This document shows, one piece after another, positions 36,129-51,100 of a DNA stretch of 64,000 nt. The stretch comes from Toxonevra muliebris (taxonomy: Eukaryota > Arthropoda > Insecta > Diptera > Pallopteridae): positions 11,238,704 to 11,302,703 of the forward strand of contig OY829328.1 of the NCBI GenBank assembly GCA_963691655.1. Reading direction: 5' to 3'. The position numbers and the translations under genes were made by a program. The notes beneath the pieces were generated by a model. It was not told the origin of the DNA. It made no database searches and was given only the letters and a program-made list of their open reading frames with translations. Positions within the stretch are counted from its first letter, which is position 1; each line of letters opens with the position of its first letter.

Positions 36129-39100
36129 TTAATATCTTGGATATGAGACAGTTTTCTCTACACCGATTCCACTGAGAGAATCCTGTAAAGAGCGCAAGAT
36201 GCCAATTGGAATCTGGAAAAATAAATAAATAAAAAATTGCAAGTGCAAAGTAATAAATTTATAATTTAATTTTTTTAAACTAACGTTTAAAATATCACCA
36301 ACTACGCCCGTTTTTGAAATAACGGTAGTTTCAGTTTCACCGCCCAGTGGAAATAGCGGTGGTGGTGGTGGTGGTGCTGGCCGTAGAGGTGCACCGTGAT
36401 TGAAAGTTTTTACAATATGCTTTGAATGCACCACATTGGCATCGGCACTGACGGGATGCTAAAAAGAATTGAAATGTTTTTAAAAATGTTTTAATTTTGG
36501 TTATTATTTGTTTGTTAAAGTTTCAATTTACTATAATTGTGTTTTTTCATATACACAAGTCAGCCTTAACCTGTAAATATATACACATATTTTTTTTCAA
36601 AGGCTATTATCCCAACGGAAGAATTTATACTTTATTTAAAAGTTATTGCCTTAAAAAATGTTTGTTTTTAGTTTCTTTTTTGTTTCTACGCAATAAATAC
36701 TTAAACTATATTAAATTATATGTGTAAAATCATTTTGTTATAATGTTAATATTTTTGCATGCAGAGTTTTTTCCATTTGATAAAACTGAAAAAAGATCAA
36801 AAGGAGTGAGATTTAGGTTTTTGTGGCTGGAACTTCCTGTTTAGACATCCAACGCACCTGTCACTCTGTTAACAGTGGCTACTTATGAGCTAACAAACAA
36901 TATTTTACATAAAATATATCCTTTCTACGGCAATAGATTTCTGGAAAAAATTATTTGTAACCTATCAAGCTGTAGAAACTTTTTGTAAACTTTTTTAAGT
37001 TTATTTTTACACATACGTAAGCACGTACACACATGCCGATATCTTCCTTTAAGATCTTGCCAATTTTATTTTTTATTGTATTTTTGGAATGGTTTAACCA
37101 AACAGTTCCAAGGAAGCAATTTTGGATGCAATATTAATTATTTATCAGGAAAAGAAAAAACTCATTTTCTCGTAATTACAAATATGAAAATTGAATTGTG
37201 AAATTTGTGTATGTTTCCTTTAAAATGCACATTTTATGCTTCCTGAAATTTTCCTGACAAAGCAAATAGTTCCTTGAAAAAAAACTCATTAAAAAAATCG
37301 ACAATTTCATCTGTTGGGTAATCTCTTTTTAATTAGCAAGAAAATCTATGATGTATGAAAATTTTTATTTACAGGAATGAATGCGCAGAAATGTGGGACT
37401 TGGCACCACTTGGTCATAATCTGTGTTAATATTAAAGTCAGTATTCTATCACCAACATAGTTGTAGAATTTGAGCTCGTCCCTAAGTCAGTAGATGACAC
37501 TATTACACAATCAAGAGTATGATAGAGTTTCGAAAGCATTTTCAACACAATTTCTTACGAAACTCTGCTTTTGTAAGTAAGTAAAAAAACACATTTACAT
37601 AACAAGCAATCTACGTTTCTTATTTCAGTTATCACCGACCAATTGTGTCAAAGATTGTCCAAATTACAGACGAGGTGATATAAAAATTATACATTTGAAT
37701 GACTTTAACACGGATCCGTTGTTGGTACACTGATACACTTTACAAATAAATATAAATTATTTTACATGTTTAATAGTTCACATGAATAACTAAATAATAT
37801 GGGGAAAAAACAAAAAATTATAATGAAATTGTTTCTATTGAATAAAGTGGTAGAAAGGTTTATAATTCAGTAAAAATATTCAGAGAAAATATTATTTCGG
37901 CTTTATTTTAATTGTAGAACAACATTGTGTCAAATTGATACATTAACAACTGATTCGATTGTCAAAATGAACGACGGATTCGTGTTAAGTAACTGCTTCA
38001 ACTGCTTGAGTATGTATTAGTAAGTAGGAGCGATTTCTTAACAGAAGTTTTCATGACTGTGTTGTTCTAGGTGCTAGAATTATTGTCGATTTACGTAATG
38101 GCAATATTTTATATAAGCTTTCAACGAATACAGAGAAAGGGCAGGCCATCCATTCGTTTTATTAAAACATATTTATTGGCAGTTAAAAGCTTTTCCAACT
38201 CCATATATCGTCGCCTGAGAATTGATTTGGCGTATAGGTATATGAATTTGTACACACATACACCAAATCAATTCTCAGGCGATGTATGCGTATGTTTATT
38301 TTAACGTATTCACCATAACCAAAAAATTGATAATATTTCCATAATTTTTAAATATAAAAACCGTTTAGGCATTTAAAGCCAAATTCGAACATTTGAAACC
38401 AATTTATTTAATAATGTTGAGTTATTTATGTACATACAAGAAAAATATTGCCATAAACATTAAATCTACTTAAATAAATGCTTGGAGCAAAAAAAAAAAG
38501 CAAACAAAAATAGAATAAAATAATATTTCTAAAGTGCCACATACCACGCGAGCATTACATTCATACATGTATGTATGTAAAACAACAAAAAGCAAAAAAC
38601 CAAGCTGAAAATGTCATGTGTATGTATGTATGTATGTATGTATGTATGAATGCCACAATCAAATGCACTAGTGGCAACAGTGGAAAAAAGTAACAACAAA
38701 TTATCACTGTGCTTTAAGCCGCAACTACATACACACAAACAAACAATAATAACACCACTTGTGTGTGCAAGTGTGTTAGTGCTAAGCGATGCAGTGTAGG
38801 GGAAGCGGAACATTTAGAATTTAACCGCACAATTTGTATAAAAGCGCCAAATGCAGCTTACAACCATATCCAGATACATGTGTGTATTTGTGAGTGTGAG
38901 TATTTCTGAGGGGTTTCGTGTGTGTGTGCATGCAACATTTTATGCTCTGACACAATGCATGCACAATAGCTTATTGCATGCCTTGGAGCAGTAGCATATT
39001 ATTTGTTTTTTTTTTCTGTCATTCATTGTTAGTGTTTTGTATAGTTGTTGCTGCTTTTATTGCCATTAAAAATGCAAGCAAAGTATTTGTATTATTTCAT

Positions 39101-42100
39101 TTATGTTGTTTTTATTGATGGTGTTGTTGTTCTTGTTAATGTTTCTGTTGATACCTGTATGCCATGTTGCTGCTGTTCCTGCTGCTGCTGTTGTTGTTGT
39201 TGTTGTGATTCTTTAGTGATATCAATAGGAGCGGTGTTGAATAATGCCACTGTGGGTACAACCTCAATATTTTTTTCAATGATCTTTACACGTTGACGGA
39301 TTCGTGGTCTTGTCTGCTGTCGCAGCACTTCACGCTCACGTTTCCGCTGCTGGTGACGCTCATGATGCCGCAGATGGTGCCGATGTTTAACAATTACTAA
39401 CGGTAATGCTGCATCGTTACTATTATTCTCGTAATTTGTTATATGAGTATTGTTGTCCTGATGGCCGCCGTCGTTGTAGTCATGGTGATGGTGTTGTTGT
39501 TGGAGATTATAATTTTCATCGTATAGTACTGATGATGGTGGTGACGGTTGCTGCTTTTCAACAGTTGTTATGGTAGTTGTTTTACTTGAGGTTTTTTTGA
39601 TGCTTGCTGCCGCAACTGTGTCATCATCCGTATTTCTATTATTAATTTCGTCGAATGAAATGTTATCACTGTTTTTGGTGGTTTCGTTATTGCGATTTTC
39701 ATTTGTATGACTATGAAATTGCTGTATGAAATGTGGCAAGTTTAATGATTTTTCTTTGACATGAGATAAATTATGTGTGTACATATGCAAAAAATAAATT
39801 TTGCTTTTTAATTAAAAAGGAAATTCTGAAAAATACGGATTTTATTTTTCAAATGATACAAACAGAAAACTTTTTGAGATGTATATTAAAATACAAGGCC
39901 TGCAAGCAGAAATCATTAAGTCGAAATGAATTTTTTTTTGGACCCGTATTAATTAGGTTTTAAAATTCAATGGACGAACTAAATTAAATTCTTGATGATA
40001 CAGTTGATACGTATATATATAAGTTGACTTTTTAAATTTCCCATGTGTTCATCATGCTTTTTGTAAAACAATATCAACTCCGTAATTAAAAAAAATGTAC
40101 CTAATGAATTCTGTCTGAACGTCAACGATACGAAGTGGTTTTTTTCCGTAATCCGGAGTTTTGTGATAAGAAACTCTGGAACACGCAAAATTGCTTTTGA
40201 GGCTTAGGTAAAATGTGAATACCTTTAGAGAGCTGTCACCAAACTACTTCAGTTCTTTATTCCACAAATTTAAGTAGTGAATATCAAATCTTGAGCTTTC
40301 CTTCTGAGCTGTATATATCAGTGACGGCCAAATCCGAACTTTAATTCAAAAAGAGCTTTAAGCTCTTTAATCGACGTGCTTGCTAAAACTGTTCAGTTGT
40401 CGTTGTTTCTTTATACTTCAGAGCAAAAACCTAAACGTTTTTTAAAGCACTAATAAATAAGCTCTACATTTAGAATCATATTGATAAGTCCAATTCTTTA
40501 TTCCACAATGATCCAATTAAAACAGCTAATACCAATTTTAGGACTCTTTCATTCTCTCCATCTCTTTCAGATCACAATATTTTTCGTATTATTGAAAAGT
40601 AAAGATACATATACAACTATAACCGCCAAATTAATGAAAGCGAAATTTTTTCCAATCTTGCGTTTTTGACTAAAAACGATGGCACTGCATATCACGCATC
40701 AGCTCCCATTTTTTTAGCTAAAAAATGATCTTTAACTGAGAAACGGAGACAAAATTTGCGTAAGTTATTGATTGGTGCCTTACAGCATTACAACGAAAAA
40801 AATCTTTACTTTTTGTCGCTTACACCAATTTGGCGGTTATGGTTGTATATGTATCTATACCAGGTATGCCCACCCTTGAGCTCGTGAGCGAAAATAGCTT
40901 TCGTGCTTTTACATGTATGGAGCTTATGTGCTTTTACATATACATACATGACAGATCGCACGCGAACCCAACACAAACGCAAAAGACACCAGTATCCATA
41001 TGAAAAAGCTTAAAGCTTTTTTGCCCTTTTTCAGAACCACATTGAAAAGTCATAATAAATCTATGTGATTTAATAAAAATCTTTGGGGAAATTCTTTAAA
41101 AAATTCCAGTTGAGTTACTCCGAGATAAATTAAATCTTATTGGCCTATAACCCAAGACAACTGGATAGAAAAATTATAACACATAAATAATTTACCACTT
41201 ACATAAATATTTATTTTCATATGCAGCTATTTACATTAAAAAAAAAAAATTGTTTTAAAACTTAATATGTATGATCTATAAACCTCATGAGCCTAAATAT
41301 TTACTATATTCCCCATACAATTAAATCAATTTATTATTTTGTTAGTATGATCATCTGTAAAAGCGATCTCGTTGCAGACATGTGTTTTTCAAACCCAACT
41401 TTTTATATTCATTTCATACTTACATCGTTTCTGAACAATGAATATTTTTTTGGCGGTTTAATTTTCTGAATGCCATTATCAACGGGATTGGTAGGTGGAG
41501 CGCTAGTCACAGGTATAATATCACGTTGTTGTTGTTGTAAATGATGATGTCTTGAAATTGTGTTTGAGAAAACTTTACCATGAGCATGCGCCTCAGAGCC
41601 AGCAACACCATGTTCACCAGCGCTGCCTGCGAGTACAGCGCTAGCACCAACAGATGGATTCGCTTCAGCGCCTGCATAAGCAACACCAGATGTACGACCT
41701 GCCAAATAAGAAGAAAAGAAATGAATGAATTCAGAAAAATAAAAAAATAAGTAAGTACAAAATTAAAGAAAATTTATGAATAAACTTTGACATTGAAGTT
41801 AAGTTCAAACTTTTAACCATATTTCAGTTTCTTGCCGTTTTTACAATTAATCAAATTTTGCAATTGCCTAAAACTGTTTTCGTTTCCAACAAACAAATTA
41901 ACAACAGTTTGCCTATGTGTGGTAGGTATTTGTTAGTGTGTATGTTTATTTTATAGGTCCACTGTGCACAATTGCCACTTTTGCCAAGTTTAATTAATTA
42001 CATTTCCCTGACTATATATATGTATATATGTGTATGTGTGTGTGAGAGTACGAGTACAACTAAACGAAATATATTTATTTATTTATATGTATATGGTTTT

Positions 42101-45100
42101 TGTAATTAATTGTAATGAAAATAATAATAGCCACAAAAATGCAAATGGTTTTCTTTTATTTTTATTTTTATCTTTTTGCTGGATCTATCTACTTTGTAAA
42201 TGCTGTAGGTGTTTCCACGTTTAACTTTGAATTGATTGATTGTGTTCAAATATCTGCTTAAGATAAAGGCATACAAAATTAGTCGATAAATGAGTGAGAA
42301 AAAACATAATAAATGTATAAGGAGTCTATAAATTTTTGTGTATTTAAACGCTTATTTATTTCATTAATTAATTCATTTAGTTACTTAATAAACCGAAAAG
42401 GAATTGAAATAACAACCTAAATGAGAAATATGAATCTTAAAGTACCTGTAAAACTTCAACTAGCATTCTGTTTTTATAATTGTTTATATCTTTAAGGCGA
42501 ATACTGGCTGCATTTGCCACCACTCAAATACTCTCTTTTTTTTTGGTTTTGGTGCCATTTTTATTAATTATTAGCTGGGCTCTGTTTGGCCCTGGAAAAT
42601 TACAACAATGAGATATGCATGGCCAGGGCCGTAGCCAGGATTTTTTTTCGGAGGGGGAGGGGAGGGGGAGGGGGGAGCGGGGTTTTCATTCGAAGAAAAT
42701 TGACATTGACTTGCCATTACTGATGATGAGCCCGACCTCAAAAAAATTACCCAAAAATAGTTAGAGGCTCATTTTTTTCAAATGATTATCAGTGGGAATT
42801 CGGGCCATGGTAAGGAATCAGGGTGAGGTTGGCTTATATTCCCAAAATTCGTGCAGTTACTGCATTGAAAGAGGTTTTCCGAGTCGGGGTGCTCTGAGTA
42901 AAATTGGGTTAAAGAATTAATTACATTTTAAGATTGTTTCCTAAAACTTTGGAGCTGATCCACTACTACTGCCCTGCATGGGCTTTGCGAATAAAACTGT
43001 TCCTAGTGTTTGTGAATGAATTTTTTATACTGAACACGAATCTGAGTTTAAAAATTTCCCATCACGCCACGTTTTAGAACCTAAAATGGCATAATTTTTA
43101 AAAATTGGAGAGCTGAACACTGCCGTGCTACAAGCTTCGAAATCCAGAAATTATAGGCTGAATCATGCCCTTCTAAATGAGCCCTAGACCCGAAATTGTA
43201 AATCAAAAACAGTTACTGACCTGGAAAAACTATAAATGCAGAATTGCTCAGCATCACCTTCTCTTTTTGTATCCAAAGTCAAACCTCATGTCAAAGATTT
43301 CAACTTTATTTTTTTATATTTGACTTTTCAGAAAGAAACCGAGTGAAGTAAAAAATATTTAAAAACTATTCAATAGATTTTATTTTGACTTATTTTTCAT
43401 CCACTGGCAATTAATATCAAAAAATAGAAGAAAGTTTCCACATTTCGGGGGGGTCAGAACCCCCAAAACCTCCCCCCTAAATAATGCCTTGTGCATGGCA
43501 ACTTCCAATCTAAATCTAATAAATACGTGGGTTTATCACAATCCAAAAATTCGTAGGTCTATCTTTTTTGAAAAAAATTTCGCATATCCAGGTCTAACAA
43601 TTAAAAAATTTGACTTACTTCAATGTTGTTTATTCATTATTATTAATTAAGTTTCCTTTTTTTAATTACTAATTACCATCGAGTCTGCCACCTAAACCAG
43701 CAGCCGCTTGTGGTCCCCATGGTGTACCAGCCGATGCACTTAGACCGCCATGTGCTGCATCACCAGTTAATAGCCCTCCAAGACCTGCATCAGCATGATA
43801 GCCCCCAAAATTTACACCAATTTTACCGTCCTTAAATGTGAGGAACTAAAAAGAAAAAATTGATTTTTAAAGTATTTATTAACAATTTTATATTTAATTT
43901 ATTATAATTTGATTTATAAGCTTTTCTTATATAAATATAAGTATAAAAAAAATATAAATAATGTTAGATCCACTCTGTATTTGAATTCGAGTGTATCATT
44001 CTCTACAACTTTCATAAATTTTAAATAGAATAATTTATTTAAATACTACTTAAAATTTTACACAAAACATTATCAAATCTTTGGCGATTAACGATAAAAT
44101 TTGAATCGCAAAATGCTTTGGTTTTTTTGGGTTTTTAGTGTAGATACTAACTATTGGAGTTTAGTGAGTTTTGAGATAGGTAGTTATAGTAAAATAGTAA
44201 TTATATTATTGATAAAGTTATAATTATAAGAGGTGTTAAGTACTTTACTGTCACATTTAGTTTAAATCTGATAGTGAATGATCGGTACACACGCAAAAAG
44301 AAAAGTTCATAAGTTCGCATGTATTTATTTTTCATACTTCCGAGAACTTTTATTTGCGTTCCACTGTGTTATTTAATAGAAATAACAAATATCTTAAAAT
44401 ATCTACTGGAGTTAGGGTAGCCAGATGTACTGATTTTATCAGTACATGTACTGATTTTATAGAATTTTTTTTTGAGACTACAGATTTTAAAATTCTGGAA
44501 TCAATATGTAAATCTAATAAATTTTCTAAATCTATATTTTGTTTATATCTTGTTTTCAAAAATTGATTTAATGTTTTGAGTAGTGGCACATTTCTGCAGA
44601 ATACAGAATGTGCAATTGCAATTTCTTTCTTTAGAGAAAGGAAAAAAACAGGCTTACCCCCGGCGATTTCGAAAAAGAAGCTTCTAATAAAAAGAAAAAT
44701 TTACTGATTTGTACTGATTTTTCAATTCAAGTTCAATGTATTGATTTTTTAGATAAAATTCTGACTAATCTAGCTGGAGTAGTTAATTTTAACACTAATT
44801 GCTGTAGTATACTTAAAGTAACGATTGTTTTTGACGAGAAGTAGCATACAAGTTGAAAAACGCTGTACAAAAGTGTGTGTATATTGAGAAAATCAATACT
44901 TTCAAAACTACTAACATTTTTGTTTGTATAGCACTCAAACAATCTGACTACTGCAGAATCTTTGATATGCAGTGAAAGCGATTGGCACTTGAAACGAGAT
45001 AAGACTAAAAAAACTGTTAAGTTAATTTGATTGAATTAACACAATAAAGAAAAGTTAGAGAAGCTAAGGAAATTTATTATATTACATTCATTACTTGCAA

Positions 45101-48100
45101 ACCTCTTTAGAGGGTTTCTACGACAAGTATACAAAACTTTAATGATATAAATAAATAGCGTGGGCTTTGAGCCGGTATGTTAAGTTCAAAAGTTCTTCTG
45201 CCCGCTAACAAACGTTTTCAGTAGGGTTGTATGTCTTCTCTATCATACTACATACTCGTATGTATGCGAATTCTATATTAAGCATTACCTTTTTATGCTT
45301 TTAGTATCGTTTTCATAACGTTTGACAATGGCAGTGATAACTGACAGTATTATTGTTGTTGTTCTTAGTTTGCTAACATTTCATTTATTCTACAGCACAG
45401 AAGCTTTTTCACATACTTGGGGATATGTAAACAAATATGCCACACCTATTTATAACAAGGATATATGTCTTAAAGGTGAAGGTTCACAGAATATGGGTGC
45501 ATTCGTTGATATCATATTTCCTGAATTGGTAAGTTCATGCAAGTTTACTTTTATTTGATGTGGTTGGTTGACTGTTTTTTTCATTTAGGATTGCTACAAT
45601 GATTACATTATCACCGCTATGCATGTTACTGATGTTATGCAATATCCCCATCAAATGATGGAACTGACGGGTGACAATATTGAAGCTGTTGTTTTGTCTG
45701 GTGGCATTGGTTTCAATTTCACTATAGTGCGTTTTTATTCACCTTCAATTTATCAGAGTGGAGCTGGCATACAGTTTAATTTTGCAATTTACGGTTTAGA
45801 TTTCGATTAGCATTAGTTATTTTGGTAGTTATATCTTTTTGCTTTTTTTTTTTTAATAATAAAATTTTCGATTTAAAAATAAATAGCAAAAAATTTAATT
45901 TAATACAAAAAAAAAAAAAAAACAGGAAAATGAAGTCTAAAACTAGAACTTTGCTCGTCAACTGGTTCATATCATTGACGTTCCAGCAGAAATCACTAAG
46001 TCCAAATTTTTTTTTTTTGTATTGGGCCCGTCACAGTATACAGTATGCCAGATAGCAGAAAGTAATCTGAAATATTCTCAGGTCTTCTGAGATTTGACAA
46101 TTATGACAAGTATTCGCTCAATAAATTTTGACAAATAATTTTGTTTATGAGAGAAAACTCTCTTAACCCATTTTCGTCAGCTGTACACAAATAAATAAAT
46201 GAAATAAAAGTATCAAAAAACCAGAAACCTTTCGTTTGTTGTTTTTTTTTTCTGAAATAAAAGCTCTCAAAATATTTTGTAGAGTGTGGTTCTATAAAAT
46301 ATTTAAATAAGCAAAATACAATACTCTTACAATTATCGTCTTCAAAAATGTCCTCTTTATATTCTAAATAGTTTTATCGATTTCAAAAGAGTTTTATTTA
46401 AATTTCGGAGAGGTAGATTTTTTAATTGAATGGCATACATAACAAAAACACTAAGTTTTGGATTAAATTATTGGTTCACATTATGCACATGGTTGTTACA
46501 AACGCCTTCGAAGATCTCGTTTATCAATGTCTAAAAAATTTTCTGGCTTTTAAAATTTTTCTATTTTTTTTTATATTGTGCTGGTACCAGTGGGTTAATA
46601 TTTTTTTATATTTACTTCTGAAATATCAAATGTTTCGGGAGAAGTAAGAGAATAATTTTTAAATTTGGCAGACGTCAGTGAACAGAAAAGAGGGCGTCAC
46701 TTCTATTTATTTCACTTTATTTATTTCACTATGGGGCCCGTTTTAATTAGTTTTCAAAATACTATTTATTAAATTTTTGTGCATTGTGACGAAATTACTA
46801 GAATAGAGACATCTCGTGACATTTGATTTGCTAGGAAATTTCCTGAGATTGCGATATCGGTGAGAGCCTGGCTGAAAAGGTTAATTTTTTACATAAAAAT
46901 AAAAACAGTGGAAAATCTAAAACCGATTTGAGAATAATTGATGGACCCAAAAATGGTTAAAGTCAAACAAAGGAGTATTTATTGAAATTTTGAGCTTTTC
47001 TCGTTGTTTTTCTTATATAAAGTCCAAAAATACGCTAATATTTAATTGAAGTGTGGAACAAATTTCAAACTTTGAGTTTGACCAGACAATGACAGTCCAG
47101 TCAATATTTTCTGACCTGAGTCGAGTCGACAACTTGCAATATATGAGCTTAATAGCTTCTTCTTCTGAGCTTCTTCTTCGTCGTGTGTTAAAATACTTTC
47201 ATGAATTTAAAGCCACGCTCTGCAGTATCGTTAACGACAAAATAAATTTAGGAAGAACTCCGAAGCAGTTTGATATTCCACATTGTCTTTTCGTACGGAT
47301 GGGTCGAGCTCGAAAAAGCCACTGTTAGTGACACTGTTTCTGGAGTCAAATACCAGCGTCAAACACAACCTTACCGATTTCAGGAAATTCGAAAGTGGCA
47401 CCCAACAAAATCAAATACTGATTGGAGCATCCGTGCCAGGCCTTGATGCAAAGTTTAACAACAAAAATTGAGATATCTCGAAAATAATTGCGCTCTTATT
47501 TAAAATTAAATAATTTATGCACGAACCATGAAAATATTCATGCAATAAATTGCCGCCTTTGATATAAATCTAGCATGAGATGTTGCACCACATGTGCGAA
47601 AAGCACCACCGTCATCACCAAGGAACGTGATCGTGAGCTCCAAGATTTCATAATAATCGTCGCGTATTAAAGTATGTTTGCGAGGTTTCGGCAAATCGGA
47701 AATTTTTGAGCAAACAATTGGATCATGGAGACCATAATTGAATTGATCTCGTTTGATATTGTGTGAATCGGTTGAAAATGAGAGTTTCAGGTATACGCTT
47801 TTGATGTACTTCTTCTCGAAAACATTTTTGAGCCCATTCTCAAATATGTAATGAAGGCATCCAAGTATTCAAAAAAAATAATTAAAAAAAACAAAATTTC
47901 AAAGCTTCTTTTGTTAAACTTTAACCAATTTTTGAGTGTATCAATTACTATCAGATCAGGTTTAAATTTTTCAAGTGTTCTTTCAGTGTGACCAAAGCTC
48001 AAATGTGTAACATATGTGGAACAAGTGCAACATTATCAAATGTCAAAACTGCTGGAATAATATAAATAATAAATATAAAAGTAACACCGGTTGTGATTGA

Positions 48101-51100
48101 TTTATTCAGAGTATTAAATTAACCGGGGTCTAAATTTATTCAGGTTGTAGTAAATTGTATAAAGTGTGTATTTATAAAAAGCTTAATAAAGTTGTATACT
48201 GTGTATAAGATTTCGCATAAGATTTCGCAATCTACTGACTTAGAAGTTCATTCAACGGGTACATAAGAATACCATCTTCATATGAATCTGTTTTAAAAAT
48301 GAGTTTTGATTGAGAAAAAATGTAGTAAACTACAAAAATATAATTTTTTTATTTCACGAAGAAAGTTTTACAAAACATTTTAAACTACCAACACTGCCCG
48401 CCAGACACAAACTGTTGTTAATGCCGTGATCAGTGTTTTCTTGCTTCTTATTGTCTTAGCTGTTGCTTGGTAACTTGGTGCTTACAACATTTGTGTGTAT
48501 CCTCACAAGAAGGTTGCCAACGCCATGATGATAAAAATCTTAGCAAAAGGAAAATTTAATGAAGGACGTTGAAAAAAGAAGGGAATTTCAGGCTCTGCTT
48601 TAAATTTTTAATCTATTGTACTACATTGTACTTGTATACTGTACTAAAAAGTCAATCGCTTACGGTTGCTCTTGACTTTACATAGTGCCTAAATACATTG
48701 GGAAACAAGGTAAAAAGAACAATGTTAATACAACATGAGTATGTTAAGCTAGCAGTAAACAACTTAATTGATTTCAAACGAACTAGTGTGAAACTGAAAC
48801 GCCTATGGATAGCTAAAAAAAAAAGTTCCTTTATATTTAAAATTTATTTTTTTATATAACTACCTACATTTATTTATTTTTATTTTTTTCTATTTAATTT
48901 TGAAATGGTTGCCTTTTTTTTTATAGCCTATTTGCCACCTTCGTTTTCAGTAGCCACCATGTTCTACGGTGGTAGTCATGCCTTTTTGTGTCCGTCTTTT
49001 GTACCTTTGAAGTGAGCGTGACATTTAAAACAGTTTTTTTTTTTTGCTTTTCTCAAGAAAGAAAGAAAAAGAAATGAGAAAAATAAATTTCACTTTGTGT
49101 GAGCCTCCGAAAAAAACGGAAATCAAAGGTAATGAGACAGATTTTTATCCGAATCGCTGTGAAATTAGCATTTTTTCCTTTGCGATAGTTGAAAATGTGT
49201 AAAGAGGTGGGCGGTGCTCATATTGGCAGTGAAAGTGTGAGAGTTTGCAGTGGTAATAATCTAACTCATTTATACCCTACATAGGTATAGGGTGGTTACC
49301 GAGTACATCGTACTTGAAGATTCGGTTCAACAAGCACCGTCCACCCATTTCTTTGGTTTAAAATGGAAAATTTTTTATGTCTGCCGAAAATCGGTATTTG
49401 CAAGTGCTGGATATTTTTAAAGTTAAGTGTTCCATGTTTTTTTACACACTGCTTGAACGCTGCAGCTTCGGCATCGATCGTTCAAGAGTATATCCATTTG
49501 CCATGTTCCGGTTTGGTGAATAAATCGTTGGTTCTTGTAGTATTATAAGAGGAACACAATTTTTTTTTTTTAATTTTTCATGTTTGCATGCTATCTATCT
49601 ATTGTGGTTAGCCATATATGGCCAATTTTTTGGTCTTTAACGTTATATTTTTTTGGCAAAAGAATGTAACGTTAAAAACCACTTAAAACGGTTATATCTT
49701 TGAAACGACAAAAGTTAAAAAAAAAATTTGTTCACATGGAATGTAGGCCTTGAGGCCTATTTTTATGTCAATGGAAAAAAAAATTTAGTTTCATGGGATA
49801 TTTTCGACATATTTGCAAAAATATGCATACGACTGAAACGTTAAAGACCAAAAAATTGGCCATATTGGAAATTTTCTGGGAAATTCGTCTGATCTTCTTT
49901 TAGCGAAATGGGAACAGTATAAAATCTACTGAGAGGACAGGTCTCTCAAACTCTGCCTGACACAAGTGCCTGTAAAACAAGTTTCTTCCCAGCAATTCGT
50001 AATTTTGACCTTAACTTTTGGCCTGTTCATAGTTGAACTTTGATCTAAGAAATACGTCTTAATATAGTATCATCGTCAAATGTGTTTTTAAACTCAAAAA
50101 CATTGAAACATGAGGCATTTAACTCATGGCTTAAAACATCAAAAATTCAAGCACAAAATATTTTTTTTTATTGAAAGAAAGTTTATCGTGTGCAAAGTTG
50201 ATATGCTTGAGCAACTTTTCGGGTCAGATATGAGTTTGAAATCAAACTGCTCCAATTTTATATAATTACATATCGTCGTCGTTCAAGCAGAAATCACCAA
50301 GTCCAAATTATTTTTTTTAATTGGATCTGTATTAATTAGCTTCTATATGTAATTTGAATGACATAATAAATTGCATTTTTGATGATCCAGTTGAAACGTA
50401 TACTAATGTGTATATCAATCTGTTGACTTTTTAACTGTTGACAGTCATCTCTGAAATTAAAAAAATGGACTTAGTGAATTTTACCAGAACGCCGTTTTTC
50501 TATATTTTCAATGCTAAATGCTTACAAACAGCCAATGCGCTTCAGTATAGGGTATTCAAGCAAATAAACAAACAAACGAACAAAAAAGAAAAAACCTTTT
50601 CGAATTATAAATTTATATGGGTACGATTCTAATTTCTGTTTTACGTCAATTGAAAATGGTAACATTGCACTTTGTACTTAGTAGGTAGTTAGTTGAAATG
50701 AGGCTTATATATGTGTGTGTGTGTGTGTGGGTTGAATGAATATTGAAATTAAGGTCATAACGTTAAGCGATAAGGGTAACATTAGTGGTAAGAAGCTTGA
50801 GTATTTTTTGTTGCTGTTTTTGGGATTTTCCGCTTTTGCTTTTTTGTGTAAATTAAATGATAACTGAGAAAATTTAAATAGCTTTTGCAAATTACTCTTA
50901 AGCATTACAAAATCGTAAACATTTCTTTGTGAGATTTTTAAAATAAGTTCGAATCGAATTAAACAAAAATTTTTCGATTTTTGAGTTAATGATACACAAT
51001 GATAATAGAAGAGGTACTATAATTTAAATAGGTACATAAACTAGCACTTGGTTGCAATAATTCCTACCACTTCAAAAATCTTAATTTATTTGTTTTCTAA

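Noticed and set aside
39045..39296. Plus-strand ORF with a Cys-rich run (CCCCCCCCC)
   Set aside because: It is the antisense of the Gln-coding repeats in exon 4 of the secreted-protein gene.
47053..47471. Overlapping ORFs (MEQISNFEFDQTMTVQ... and MSFRTDGSSSKK...)
   Set aside because: The composition is a little less AT-rich, but there is no start context, splice partner or recognisable domain. Left unannotated.
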